This document shows positions 34,561 to 44,230 of a DNA stretch of 64,000 nucleotides, in pieces. The stretch's first letter is position 1, and the number at the start of each line of letters is the position of its first letter. The DNA is from Bacillota bacterium (lineage in GTDB: Bacteria; Bacillota; Clostridia; Lachnospirales; Lachnospiraceae), in the NCBI GenBank assembly GCA_023395555.1, contig JAEWYQ010000073.1, positions 151,644 through 215,643 on the forward strand, given 5' to 3'. The position numbers and the translations under genes are program-made. Under the pieces are notes generated by a model. It ran no database searches and had not been told where the DNA came from. It saw nothing but the letters and a program-made list of their open reading frames with translations.

Positions 34561-36843
34561 ATGATTAAAAAGAAAATTTTATGCTGTATCCTGATAATTT
34601 GCTGCATCCTGGCCGGCTGCAGCCAGAAGGAGCCCGCGGCAGAAAACCGTCCCCAGGAGGGAGAAACTGCAGGCAGCAAAAAGGAGGACACCCCTTCCCA
34701 AAGCCAACGCCCTTCCAGTACTTCCAATACAAAGAAGTCAGGCGGCTCCCTCAAGGGACGCTATGTGGAAAAGGAGCTTTCCCTGCCGGAGGATACCAAG
34801 GGGAGTTCCCTGCAATTAGCCAGAAATGGCCAACAGATTCTCCTCTACAGCTTTCATGAAACTCCCTTTTCCATCACCTGTTACCAATTAGAAAACGACG
34901 GAACCTGGACGGAGATAACACCGACATGGATCAAATCCATTCCTTCCCTGCCGAAAGGCTGGACCTACCGTCCGCAGGTTATGGAGGACGGCAGCGGCAG
35001 CCAGTATCTGTTCTATTTTGAATTGGGCGATCCGGGTCTGAAGGCAAATCTGCTGCGCTCCCAAGACGGAATGACCTATGAGACCTTGTATCCGGAGGGA
35101 TGGAATGACCCGGAATACAGCACCCTCACCTACCCTTCCATGGTATCTGTGATGGAGAACGGAACAATCGCCGCTATTTTCTCCAACGGAGAGGTCTGCC
35201 TTTACAGCAGCACGGATCAGAAGCTTTTGTCCACCGTCAATGACTATCATTACTCCTCGGATTTTCTTCACTGTTCCGGGACTAAGCTCATTCTGGGCGA
35301 ATGTGATGAAAATTACCAGATCAGGAGCATCATCGTATACGATACCGCTGACCGGAGCAGCGCCGGCTATCCTTTTGAGGTTTCCCTGGATGACGGTTAT
35401 TTATATTCCGACCATATCGGCCAGGATCTTCTGCTGTGCAATAAGAAGGGAATTTTTAAGCTGGAGGAGGGCACCTCCCTATGGAACAGCGTGCTGGACG
35501 GCAGCATGACCTCCCTGGCCGTGCCTACCCTGGAAACCGTCGGCTTTACCGCGGATTCCCAGGAGAACTATTATGCCCTGTTTTATGACAGCGGCAGCAG
35601 CTCTTTGATGCAGTACAGCTTTGACAGCAATGTCGATACCCTGCCCTCCGATGAATTAAATATCTATTCCCTTACAGATAACAACACCCTGAGGCAGGCA
35701 GCGGCTGTCTTCCAGCAAAATCATCCCGATATTAAGGTGAACTTCACCACGGCTATGACAACCGAGGAATTCTGGAAGGCAGATCTGGAGGCCAAGGAGG
35801 ATTATATCCGTGCCCTGAATACGGAGCTTCTTGCCGGAACCATTTACGATATTCTCGTCCTGGACGGTCTCCCTGCTGATTCCCTGGTGGAAAAAGGCGT
35901 TCTGGCAGATATCAGTGACCTGCTGCAGCCAATGATTGAGGACGGCACCCTTTATAAAGGAATTATGGATCATTACCTCCGGGAAGGAAGTATCTACATG
36001 GTTCCTGCCAGATACAAGGTCAATATGCTCTTTGGCACCAGCGCGGATACTGAAAAGCTGAACTCCCTGGAGGCTCTGGCCGATTATGCCGCTTCCCATA
36101 AGGATGCTCCCATGTTCGGCACACTCACACCGGAAGCCCTGGTGGATATTCTTTTCCCTTATGAAACAGCTTTCCTGCAAAGCTCCGGCGGCAGGCTGGA
36201 TCGGGAACAGCTGCTTCGCACGCTGCAGCAGTTAAAGCTTGTAGGTGACCGGTGTACCATTGTGGAAAATTATGATGACTTCTCCTTCCGCGGCAACAGT
36301 GAGATGAATCTCAGGCTCGGCGAATATCTTTACCTGGGATCGATCACCGGTTTTCGACGTGCCGTAGCCCCCTTTGGTATGGTCAAGAAAGTCAATGGCT
36401 ATTACACCTCCTATGCCAACTCCTTTACCCCCGGCTGTGAGCTGGGAATCAGCAGCCAAAGCAGGCAGCCCGAGCTTTGCAGGGAATTCCTTCGCACCGT
36501 CCTGTCAGAGGAAGTTCTGGAGAATGAATTTTACGACGGCTTCCCCATCAATTCCAAAGCGCTTCTTACCTCCTCCCGTCAGGATCGGAGCAATTATTCT
36601 GAGGTGGCCTCTATCGTCGGCCAGGATGGAGAGGAAGAAATGATATCCTTTTCCGCTATTGATGAGCAGCAGGTAAATGCTCTTTTAAAGATATGTTCTT
36701 CTGTTTCCAACCGGGTTATCTCCGATGAACATGTCCTGGGGGCTATTAAGGAGAAGGCCGGCGAACTCCTGGCAGGGACGCTTACAGCAGAGGCTGCGGC
36801 CGATGCCATTATTGCAAAGCTGAATATCTATTTGTCCGAATAA
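34561..36843 (+). CDS. large solute-binding lipoprotein with beta-propeller-like N-terminal region
   Basis: 760 residues. The lipobox is ILAGC (Cys20), followed by a polar linker to about 60. About 65-360 is beta-rich with aromatic and Gly-Asp turns (LLYSFHETPFSITCYQLEND, IAAIFSNGEVCLYSSTDQ), propeller-like. About 365-755 is a family-1 type binding domain (LRQAAAVFQQNHPDIKVNFT, YDILVLDGLPADSLVEKGVLADIS, YMVPARYKVNMLFGT). A cluster of AAAGGAG precedes the ATG. It probably serves the permeases encoded at 30511-32279 and may also report to the sensor kinase. Sugar type unknown. Confidence 0.78.
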   Translation: MIKKKILCCILIICCILAGCSQKEPAAENRPQEGETAGSKKEDTPSQSQRPSSTSNTKKSGGSLKGRYVEKELSLPEDTKGSSLQLARNGQQILLYSFHETPFSITCYQLENDGTWTEITPTWIKSIPSLPKGWTYRPQVMEDGSGSQYLFYFELGDPGLKANLLRSQDGMTYETLYPEGWNDPEYSTLTYPSMVSVMENGTIAAIFSNGEVCLYSSTDQKLLSTVNDYHYSSDFLHCSGTKLILGECDENYQIRSIIVYDTADRSSAGYPFEVSLDDGYLYSDHIGQDLLLCNKKGIFKLEEGTSLWNSVLDGSMTSLAVPTLETVGFTADSQENYYALFYDSGSSSLMQYSFDSNVDTLPSDELNIYSLTDNNTLRQAAAVFQQNHPDIKVNFTTAMTTEEFWKADLEAKEDYIRALNTELLAGTIYDILVLDGLPADSLVEKGVLADISDLLQPMIEDGTLYKGIMDHYLREGSIYMVPARYKVNMLFGTSADTEKLNSLEALADYAASHKDAPMFGTLTPEALVDILFPYETAFLQSSGGRLDREQLLRTLQQLKLVGDRCTIVENYDDFSFRGNSEMNLRLGEYLYLGSITGFRRAVAPFGMVKKVNGYYTSYANSFTPGCELGISSQSRQPELCREFLRTVLSEEVLENEFYDGFPINSKALLTSSRQDRSNYSEVASIVGQDGEEEMISFSAIDEQQVNALLKICSSVSNRVISDEHVLGAIKEKAGELLAGTLTAEAAADAIIAKLNIYLSE

Positions 36844-36923
36844 CTGACTGGTAAACCGGAATCAAGTATTGTATAATATAAGCTGACAAAAGATAACTAC
36901 TATACTTGTGAATGGAGAAAAAC

Positions 36924-37709
36924 ATGAAACTAGTTACCTTTAATATACGGTGTGATTACGGGCAGGATGGGAATAATAATTTTTGTTACAGGAAGCCGAT
37001 GATTCTGGATAGAATACAGAGGGAGGCCCCCGATGTCATCTGTTTTCAAGAGGTTCTGCCCCATGTTGCGGCAGGGCTCAAGGAATGCCTGCCGGATTAC
37101 TATATTATTGGCTGCGGCAGGGATGAGGACCTTCAGGGCGAGCAAACATGTATCGCCTACAAGAAATCTGGTTTGAATTTACTGAAGATGGATGTATTCT
37201 GGCTCTCGCCAACCCCGATGCTGCCCGGCTCCCGCTATCCGGATCAAAGCGATTGTCCGCGCACCTGTACCATGGTGCTGCTGCAGCACCTGGAAACAAA
37301 GCAGCTCTACCGTATTTACAACACCCATTTGGACCACCTTGGAAGCGAAGCCCGCCGCCTGGGATTGAGCCAGATTCTCATGCGAATCCGGCAGGAAGAA
37401 GATTTTGTCCAGGCTCCCGCTATATTAGCAGGGGATTTTAATGCTTTCCCTAATTCCGCAGAAATGGAAGTCTTAAGGTCATATGTTGACCGCAACGGAT
37501 GCCCGCAGCTTGTCGATCTGACTGCGGGGATTCAGAGAACCTTCCACGATTTTGGGCGTACAAAGAGTTTAGAAAAAATCGATTATATCTTTGTTGAGAG
37601 CGGCATTTCCTGCCGGGACGTCTCTCTCTGGGAGGATTGCAAAGACGGGGTATACCTGTCCGATCATTATCCCGTTTGTGCTGATCTCATGCCTTGCCGC
37701 AACGTATAG
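36924..37709 (+). CDS. endonuclease/exonuclease/phosphatase-family hydrolase
   Basis: 261 residues from the ATG at 36924 (GGAG 6-7 nt upstream; the ATG at 36912 lies on the ribosome site). Family motifs are LVTFNIRCD (N7), PDVICFQEV (catalytic metal Glu), NTHLDHLG, LAGDFNAFP and SDHYPV (catalytic His). No signal peptide. Members act as metal-dependent phosphodiesterases on nucleic acids, phospholipids or sugar phosphates; the short, single-domain form does not decide among them. It stands alone between two terminator-like regions. Confidence 0.85.
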   Translation: MKLVTFNIRCDYGQDGNNNFCYRKPMILDRIQREAPDVICFQEVLPHVAAGLKECLPDYYIIGCGRDEDLQGEQTCIAYKKSGLNLLKMDVFWLSPTPMLPGSRYPDQSDCPRTCTMVLLQHLETKQLYRIYNTHLDHLGSEARRLGLSQILMRIRQEEDFVQAPAILAGDFNAFPNSAEMEVLRSYVDRNGCPQLVDLTAGIQRTFHDFGRTKSLEKIDYIFVESGISCRDVSLWEDCKDGVYLSDHYPVCADLMPCRNV

Positions 37710-37787
37710 CATACACTTGATTTCAACATATTGTTTGGCTGAGTAAGAGGGGCTGCCGCAAAATAGACTTGCTGAAAAATATTGCAT

Positions 37788-37837
37788 AAAAAATGCGTCT
37801 TGACTAAGCTTCAAAAGCTGTTTCAATACGCATTTTT
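37788..37837. terminator. bidirectional terminator between convergent genes
   Basis: Arms AAAAATGCGT (37789-37798) and ACGCATTTTT (37828-37837), with an inner AGCTT/AAGCT stem. The A- and T-rich ends suit termination in both directions for the hydrolase and CapA-family genes. Confidence 0.7.
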
Positions 37838-37855
37838 CTGCTATTAATAGGATTT

Positions 37856-39469
37856 TTATTTGCTTAGAATAATTCGTCCGTTTTTATCAAAGGTAATGCC
37901 ATACGGCTCACAATACCCATTGATTTTCTTCAAAATCCGGGTCTTCTCCTTCCCTGTGCTGGGGGTGGGCTGATAATTATTGCGCTGGCTCGTGGAGGAT
38001 ACGGAGCAGGGAATAATACGGACATCATCCGTCTGCACCAACTCATCATTGTGGAAGGTGAAGGTCTGCTGAAAGATCATGGTATCCTTATCCGCCGGAT
38101 TGGTATTACCGCCGAAACAGAAGTTGCCCAGGCTGTATACGATATAGGCATCCTTATATTTTTCTACCGGTTGGAGAACATGGGGATGATGCCCCAGCAC
38201 CAGATCTGCTCCGCCTTCATCCACAGCAATCCGGCCCAGCTCCCTCTGTGCCTTGGTTATGCGGCTGCTTTTCTCTATTCCCCAGTGAAAGCTGACAATC
38301 AGAAGGTCCGGCTTCTCTTTTTTTACCGTCTTTAAAGCTTTTCTTAGTATGGTCTTGCTATCGGTCCTTCCGGTCTCCTGTATGGATACCATGCCGATTT
38401 TCATTCCTTTTACCTCATACACTCCGATTGTTTCATAGGAAGAGTAGACCAGTCCCGCTTTCTCAAAGCTCTTGATGGTATCCGTATAACTGATCTCACC
38501 GTAATCTTTGACATGATTATTGGCAAAGGCTACCGCCTCTACCGAGCCTTCCTTCAAAATATTAATATAGGAGGGCTTTCCCCGGAAGGCCCATTTCTTA
38601 TCTTCCCTCTTCCCTTGATTACTCAGGGTTCCTTCAAAATTAACGATGGTCATATCATCCTTTTCAAAGATGGGTTTTACATTTTTGAAGAAGTATGCAT
38701 CATCCTTCTTCTTATTATATACCGAGAAGAAATTCACGCTGGCAGGCTGCTTAATATCACTGGACAGAGTACAGTCCCCTGCCGCACTGATGGTAAGTGT
38801 GATGTCCTTCGATACGGTAACCTTGCATTTGGCCTTGGCTTTCCCCAGCGTTACGGTTATTGTTGTGCTGCCCCAGCGAACTGCTTTCACCTTACCGCTT
38901 TGATTTACTGTAGCTACCTTGGTATCACTGCTCTGATAACGAAGCTCTTCGTCCGTCTGATTCTCCTCCGTCAGTTCGGCCGTCAGCACTGCGGATTCCC
39001 CCTGCTGCAGGGAAAGGCTCTTTGCACTGAGAATAATCTTTCCTCCGTACTGCTCATCCTCCTGCGCCTCCCCGCCTTCTTCCGGATCTGTTCCGTCACC
39101 CGTCAGCTCATCCTCTATCTGCTCACCGCTGGCCGGCTCATCCTCTGTTTCCTTGCCAGTTGTCTGTTCCTTATCCTTTTCGTTGCCAGTTAACTGCTCA
39201 TCTGCCTCTTCCTTACCGGATGCTGACTCATCTGCGGTCTGCATTTCATCTGCTTGACCGGCATCCGGTTGTGTTTCATCTATCTTATCCTCCGCATTCT
39301 CCCCCTGATCCGTATTCTCCGCCTGTATTTCACCCTGTACCTGGTTCAGGGACCGGATCTCCCCGTTCCTTACTATCGGGGATGCCCATCCCAGATCCGC
39401 GCCCCTGGCCAGCACAATCAGAATACATCCCAGTCCCAGCAGACTTCTTGTCAGTCCATGCTTGCTCAT
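37856..39469 (-). CDS. CapA-family (PGA_cap) protein with Big2 domain and acidic linker
   Basis: 537 residues. A signal or anchor helix (about 7-30) is followed by a 110-residue Glu/Asp/Gln/Thr-rich linker (about 45-145). A Big2 domain is at about 147-225 (SLSLQQGESAVLTAEL, YQSSDTKVATVNQSGKVKAV). The CapA-type metallophosphatase-like domain is at about 227-480, with AAGDCTLSSD, VNFEGTLSN, FANNHVKDYG, SFHWGIE and LGHHPHVLQP. The family is tied to poly-gamma-glutamate and to surface hydrolases. It starts 37 nt after the diguanylate cyclase gene, so the two probably share a transcript. Confidence 0.85.
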   Translation of the reverse strand: MSKHGLTRSLLGLGCILIVLARGADLGWASPIVRNGEIRSLNQVQGEIQAENTDQGENAEDKIDETQPDAGQADEMQTADESASGKEEADEQLTGNEKDKEQTTGKETEDEPASGEQIEDELTGDGTDPEEGGEAQEDEQYGGKIILSAKSLSLQQGESAVLTAELTEENQTDEELRYQSSDTKVATVNQSGKVKAVRWGSTTITVTLGKAKAKCKVTVSKDITLTISAAGDCTLSSDIKQPASVNFFSVYNKKKDDAYFFKNVKPIFEKDDMTIVNFEGTLSNQGKREDKKWAFRGKPSYINILKEGSVEAVAFANNHVKDYGEISYTDTIKSFEKAGLVYSSYETIGVYEVKGMKIGMVSIQETGRTDSKTILRKALKTVKKEKPDLLIVSFHWGIEKSSRITKAQRELGRIAVDEGGADLVLGHHPHVLQPVEKYKDAYIVYSLGNFCFGGNTNPADKDTMIFQQTFTFHNDELVQTDDVRIIPCSVSSTSQRNNYQPTPSTGKEKTRILKKINGYCEPYGITFDKNGRIILSK

Positions 39470-39506
39470 TTTACTTCCGTCCTTTTCCCCCGCACATTAT
39501 TTATCT

Positions 39507-41168
39507 TTAAACCTGTTGTCCGCCCTCATTCATTGCCTTATTCCCTTCCTTTACCGTACTCGCTTCATACGCGGTATGTACTAAGCGAATGTCGTTCTTG
39601 CTGGCGCGCTTTACCCGATACATGGACATATCCGCAGCATAGAAGTAATCCCAGATCTTATTTCCCTTCTTGGGCACAGAATTGCGTATTCCCTGGGATA
39701 TGGTAATCATGGGCTGCTTCTCATCCTTGCCGCAGCAGAGCTTCAAAGCAATTACATCCTGCTTCAGCTTTCCCGCTATCTCCAGAATCTCATCATCGGT
39801 CTTATTCTCATATACTATAATGAACTCATCCCCTCCATAGCGGGCACAGAACATTCCCTGCTCCATCAGGGCATTGAGCAGCTTCGCAATCCTCTTCAGA
39901 CATTTGTCTCCGGCTTGATGGCCAAAGGTGTCATTATATTCCTTAAAGCAATCAATATCAAATATCTCAACTCCCAGGCTTGTCTGACTACGATAGGCCC
40001 GTTCAAAAGCAATCTCAGTGTATTCATTCAGCCTTTCACGGTTGGGGAGCCTGGTCAGAGGGTCTCTCTGTGACTTCTCAAGAAGAACCTTATTCTCTTC
40101 CTGTACCACCGTATGCTTTTCCTTAATCACTTCCAGATCCAGGCGAAGCTCAATGGCATTCCTGGCATTTGCCTGCTTCTCCGCTTCCAGCTGCTCCGAG
40201 AGTATGACATAATCGGCACAGGCCTGCATATAGTCCGTTTCATTATGTATCAGCTTGTAGTATTGCAGCTTATGCTTTAACACCTTTAGCTGCATATTGA
40301 CGATTCCCGCCTGCCTGGTCAGCAGCTCCACCCGTTTCAGCACCCTCCAGAGATCATGATAGTTTCCTGTCTCTCTTAAAATCTCACAGAGCGTAAACGT
40401 TTCGTCGTAAATATCCAGCAGGGAGGATGTCTCTTCTATTACCGTGATCATCTGTTTCATCCGCTGATCCCGTTTATCATATTCCTCCATTTTATGAAAG
40501 AATAATATTTCAAAGCAGAGAATTACAATGGGATAATGACCGTCGCCTTCAAATCCTTCCTTCTCCTTCTGTATCAGGTCAAACCATTGAACTGACGCTT
40601 CCTTGTCTCCAATCTGCAGATAGCAGCGCGCAATGGTGGTCTCTGCGATCATCCGTCCACGGCTGCTGTTTTGATTCTCCTTATCCTTATAAAAGCAAAT
40701 CAACGCCTTGTTCAGATAATGAATTGCCGTCTTATATTCCCGGAGGGAGGCATAGATCTGCCCGATATTGCCATTCACAAGGCCGGCTTCGTAATCCAGT
40801 CCATATTCATTACTGTATTTTAGGGAAGTGAGGTAGTAGTCAATGGCCGCCGGGATATTACCCTGGTTATCCGCATTGATACCAAGCATATTGTATGATT
40901 TGGAGAGGAGGCTTATCAACGGAACCTTAAGCTGGTACTCCAATCCCTGGACTAATTTCTGAATGAACTTATCATACTGATTGCAGTCAAAATATGCTTC
41001 CGCAAGATAATAATAAGCAAAGCCCAGCAGTTTATCATCGTCCTCTCCCTCGCCAATGCTGATTAATTTCTTACATATCTGCTTCACTTCTTCCGGACGT
41101 TGTATCCGTACCTCCAGCACCTGATTAATTTGCTCTTGTATATGCTTATCGTACTCGTTGAACTCCAT
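39507..41168 (-). CDS. TPR-GGDEF diguanylate cyclase
   Basis: 553 residues, no membrane helix. About 30-330 is a helical repeat region with TPR character (YYLAEAYFDCNQYDKFIQ, AGLVNGNIGQIYASLREYKTAIHYLNKAL). A coiled coil near 340-375 leads to the GGDEF domain (RDPLTRLPNR, FDIDCFKEYND, ARYGGDEFIIVY). The active-site GGDEF motif is intact, so it should make cyclic di-GMP from two GTP. An RxxD inhibitory site is not seen five residues before it. The TPR part probably senses protein or peptide partners. GGAG lies 8 nt before the ATG. Confidence 0.9.
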   Translation of the reverse strand: MEFNEYDKHIQEQINQVLEVRIQRPEEVKQICKKLISIGEGEDDDKLLGFAYYYLAEAYFDCNQYDKFIQKLVQGLEYQLKVPLISLLSKSYNMLGINADNQGNIPAAIDYYLTSLKYSNEYGLDYEAGLVNGNIGQIYASLREYKTAIHYLNKALICFYKDKENQNSSRGRMIAETTIARCYLQIGDKEASVQWFDLIQKEKEGFEGDGHYPIVILCFEILFFHKMEEYDKRDQRMKQMITVIEETSSLLDIYDETFTLCEILRETGNYHDLWRVLKRVELLTRQAGIVNMQLKVLKHKLQYYKLIHNETDYMQACADYVILSEQLEAEKQANARNAIELRLDLEVIKEKHTVVQEENKVLLEKSQRDPLTRLPNRERLNEYTEIAFERAYRSQTSLGVEIFDIDCFKEYNDTFGHQAGDKCLKRIAKLLNALMEQGMFCARYGGDEFIIVYENKTDDEILEIAGKLKQDVIALKLCCGKDEKQPMITISQGIRNSVPKKGNKIWDYFYAADMSMYRVKRASKNDIRLVHTAYEASTVKEGNKAMNEGGQQV

Positions 41169-41249
41169 AATGTCTTCTCCGCTATTGCCTTAAGGTTCTT
41201 CTCTGTGCACCAGTGCTGTAGGTTTATATCTGCCGTGCTCCGTACATAA

Positions 41250-41278
41250 ATCATAACATAGCGTTTTAGGGTATGCAA
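41250..41278 (-). promoter_or_regulatory. promoter of the TPR-GGDEF gene
   Basis: Minus strand: TTGCAT (41278-41273), 17-nt spacer, TATGAT (41255-41250), about 80 nt before the ATG at 41168. Confidence 0.6.
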
Positions 41279-41302
41279 GATATGGAATCGCAAGATATAA
41301 AT

Positions 41303-41350
41303 AATCCGTATGCAGCTTCGGATCTACCTTGTTCCTGCCGCATACGGATT
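41303..41350 (-). terminator. terminator after telA
   Basis: Perfect 11-bp arms 41303-41313 and 41340-41350; read leftward they are followed by an A/T-rich ATTTATATC tail. It closes the xpaC-telA operon. Confidence 0.6.
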
Positions 41351-41370
41351 TATTATAAAAGGCCAGCCGC

Positions 41371-42507
41371 CTATTTGCTGAGGGTCCGCAATTTGTTCTT
41401 CAATTCTCCCTCTATACGCTGCAGCTCCACTTCCGCTTCCTTTCTCTTCTGACGGCCTTCCGTCTGAATCCTCAGCACCTCATCCAGGGTTGAGATCAAG
41501 GACTGGTTGGTGAAGCGCAGGGTCTCAATATCAACTACTCCCCGCTCGGATTCCTTAGCCGTTTCAACGGTGGCCAGCTTCAGGGTCTCCGCATTCTTCC
41601 GGAGCAGCTCGTTGGTCATATCCGTCACTTCACGCTGAGCCCTGGCTGCCTGGGTGGAATGGGCAACTCCCAGCGCCAACACCATCTGGCTCTTCCACAG
41701 GGGAATCGTATTCACGATGGTGGACTGGATCTTCTCCGCCATGATGGTATCATTGCCCTGCACCAGACGAATCTGGGGCGCCATCTGGATGGAAACCATT
41801 CTGGTCAGCTCAAGATCATGGATCTTCTTCTCAAAGCGGTTGATCACAGACATAAGGTCGTTGACCGCCTGGGCATCCTCCGGGAGCCCGGTCCGCTGGG
41901 ACTGTGCCACCAGCTTCGGCAGATCCTCCTCCTGAACCTTCGCCAGCTTCTTCTTGCCGGCCAATATATACATGGACAATTCCTTAAAATAGGTCTTGTT
42001 TAATTCATACATCTTATCCATCAGTGCCACATCTTTTAACAGCTGGATCTGATGTGCCTCAAGAGCCTGACAGATACGGTTGACATTGTTCTCCGCCTTA
42101 TCATACTTGGTCCTCATGGTGGCCAGCTTGTTGGAGGTCTTTTTGAAGAAGCCAAGGAAGCCCTTCTCCTCCTCTTCGGATTCAAAGCTCCTCAGTTCCA
42201 TTACAACACCCGACAGCATCTCGCCGATCTCGCCCAGGTCCTTGGTTTTTACATTGGACAGCGCGGTTTCGGAGAAATCCGCTATTTTCTTCTGGGCTCC
42301 CACACCGTATTGAAGAACCAGGTTGGATTTCCCCAGATCAATCTTCTCTGCAAAATCCGCCACCAGCTTCTTCTCTTCCGGTGACAGGTTGGCTTCATCC
42401 AGTATCTCTGCCTTGGGAACAGCCTTTTCCTCCTGCAGTATGATCTGCGCTTCGCCTGTCTCTTCGGCAAAAGGCTCAAAGGTAAGGGTAGGTACTTCAT
42501 TATTCAT
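41371..42507 (-). CDS. telA: TelA-family toxic anion resistance protein
   Basis: 378 residues, soluble and strongly helical. The pattern fits the TelA family (KIDLGKSNLVLQYGVGAQKKIADFSE at the N-terminus, GFLGFFKKTSNKL, RTGLPEDAQAVNDLMSVINRFEKKIHDL, SLISTLDEVLRIQTEGRQKRKEAE). TelA proteins are linked to tellurite and cell-envelope stress tolerance, though the mechanism is not established. The gene follows xpaC by 40 nt with GGAGG 9 nt before the ATG, the standard gene pair. Confidence 0.88.
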   Translation of the reverse strand: MNNEVPTLTFEPFAEETGEAQIILQEEKAVPKAEILDEANLSPEEKKLVADFAEKIDLGKSNLVLQYGVGAQKKIADFSETALSNVKTKDLGEIGEMLSGVVMELRSFESEEEEKGFLGFFKKTSNKLATMRTKYDKAENNVNRICQALEAHQIQLLKDVALMDKMYELNKTYFKELSMYILAGKKKLAKVQEEDLPKLVAQSQRTGLPEDAQAVNDLMSVINRFEKKIHDLELTRMVSIQMAPQIRLVQGNDTIMAEKIQSTIVNTIPLWKSQMVLALGVAHSTQAARAQREVTDMTNELLRKNAETLKLATVETAKESERGVVDIETLRFTNQSLISTLDEVLRIQTEGRQKRKEAEVELQRIEGELKNKLRTLSK

Positions 42508-42547
42508 CGCTTTATCCCTCCATCATTTATTATCATAAGCAAGCAGT

Positions 42548-44005
42548 TTACCGCTTGTCATTGTCAAAAACCAGTGTATCCTCCTGCAAATCCATCCTTC
42601 TTGCCTTCAGCTCTCCTGGTGTCAGTCCCTCCTGGGCAAGCATCGTTTCCAGCACGGATATATCCGTGGATACATCCATGGCCGCATCCCCGTAAAGACT
42701 GTCCAGCAGGGTCTCAAAGGCGTGATTGATGGTATCCAGCGTGGTCTCTATCTCTTTCTTCGCCGTGGTGATATTGTCTCCCTGAACCGGCTGGCGGTCA
42801 AATTCCCGATACGCATTGATCAGCTTTAAGGTGGTGGGAAGATAATATTCCATAAACTTCTGGATCTCCGGAAGCTGGGCCGGATGTGTCCCCACATAAT
42901 CAAAAATTCTTCCTGTAACCAGCTCCAGGCGATAGAGCTTCCTGGATATCTCTTCTCCCTGGATCTCCTCGTTGGCTTCCTTCATCTGGCGGATACAGTT
43001 CCTTCCGTTCTCCAGCGCTTTTCTCAGCGCTTCGTTCTCCGGAGAAGAAGCCGCCGCAGGGCCTCCCGCCGCCTGTTGGAAACCGCCTGCGCCTCCCGCC
43101 TGCCCGGCACTGCCGCCGGCTCCTCCGGCTCCGCCCCTTGCCCCCTGTTCCAGCTCGCGTGTTCTGGCGCCTTTCATTGTCTCCAGGTATTGCTGGTAGC
43201 TCTCCCTGTTGAGAATCACACAGGTCTGCTGCTCGTCAATCCGTCCCTCGGAAAACATCCCTATGGATATCATCCTGCGGACATCCTTTAATACAAATCT
43301 CTTGCTCCAGCCTGTGCTCTGGGCCAGTTCATTCAAGGTGCAATAGCCGCGTCCGCCGATAATCTTTAAGTATCTGCGGAATCGCTTCAGTCTTTTCCGG
43401 TTTTTCCCGCCCCTTGCCATCATGAGCAGACTGGGCACCAGCAGTGCCGACACCCCGAGAGCAATCGTTGCCAGAAAACCGAGGCCGGGTAAGGTAAAGG
43501 CCAAAATCAATAATACCAGGGCCGAGATTCCGAAAACACCGGTTCCGATGCTTCCAAATACGGTAAGTAAAATCCCGGAGACCCTTCCCACCTCAACATA
43601 GGGAACCAGCCCGCTCTTCTGCTTGGGAACCATAGCACTGGTCCCAAACTCTGCAGGATTAGGCTTAACCGGCATTCTGTAATCTTTCCTGTTGGAGCGA
43701 AGATCCCTTCGGTTTGTGAAGGCCTGCCTCCAGTCCACCTGGTTCTGCTGCCAGCTTGTCCGGTTGTCACCGCCGTTCTGACCATTCCAGTGGTTCTTGC
43801 CGCTCCCTGCGCCTTCCTGATTCTTCGGTTCCTTTCTATCCATTCCAGGTATATTGATTCCCAAAGAGCCCCGTATCTCGCTTAATGCAGACCGGAGCGA
43901 ATGCTCAATATCCCGGTTAATATGATGAAAATCCATGGTGTTCACCGCATCTTGCACGATGTCCCTAATCTCATCCCCCAGATTTGAAAAATTCTTTTGA
44001 CTCAT
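42548..44005 (-). CDS. xpaC: XpaC-like membrane protein
   Basis: 485 residues. The N-terminal 120 residues are polar, with Asn/Gln-rich stretches. A hydrophobic hairpin at about 145-200 (ILLTVFGSIGTGVFGISALVLLILAF) is followed by a winged-helix-like segment (about 210-265), a Gly/Ala/Gln-rich linker (about 285-320) and a helical C-terminal domain (about 320-475) typical of the XpaC family (5-bromo-4-chloroindolyl phosphate hydrolysis protein). It is the usual partner of TelA. The name reflects an old hydrolysis phenotype; its real job is unclear. The promoter lies at 44128-44156. Confidence 0.8.
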   Translation of the reverse strand: MSQKNFSNLGDEIRDIVQDAVNTMDFHHINRDIEHSLRSALSEIRGSLGINIPGMDRKEPKNQEGAGSGKNHWNGQNGGDNRTSWQQNQVDWRQAFTNRRDLRSNRKDYRMPVKPNPAEFGTSAMVPKQKSGLVPYVEVGRVSGILLTVFGSIGTGVFGISALVLLILAFTLPGLGFLATIALGVSALLVPSLLMMARGGKNRKRLKRFRRYLKIIGGRGYCTLNELAQSTGWSKRFVLKDVRRMISIGMFSEGRIDEQQTCVILNRESYQQYLETMKGARTRELEQGARGGAGGAGGSAGQAGGAGGFQQAAGGPAAASSPENEALRKALENGRNCIRQMKEANEEIQGEEISRKLYRLELVTGRIFDYVGTHPAQLPEIQKFMEYYLPTTLKLINAYREFDRQPVQGDNITTAKKEIETTLDTINHAFETLLDSLYGDAAMDVSTDISVLETMLAQEGLTPGELKARRMDLQEDTLVFDNDKR

Positions 44006-44127
44006 GTCAAATCCTCCATTGCTAAGTATATATGCGTTGCCAGCAACGTATACCCTGTCCCCCGCGCCAGTCCCCCGGAACAGCCAGAGTCTGACTCATT
44101 TTTAAAAAACTTCAAACTACTCCTTCT

Positions 44128-44156
44128 ATTATATCGTAAGGAAATGGAATTGACAA
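44128..44156 (-). promoter_or_regulatory. promoter of xpaC-telA
   Basis: Minus strand: TTGTCA (44156-44151), 17-nt spacer, TATAAT (44133-44128). A leader of about 115 nt follows, containing a hairpin of the arms CGTTGC and GCAACG near 44030-44050. Confidence 0.75.
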
Positions 44157-44230
44157 TTTGATTGTTAAAAATTAATTGATTTATAATAAATTTTTCTGAA
44201 TTTCTTCCATTCCCTGCACAAAAAGGTTTT

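Noticed and set aside
40390-40415. cre-like AAACGTTT palindrome
   Set aside because: It is inside the TPR-GGDEF gene, lacks the flanking TG of the cre consensus and is far from a promoter.
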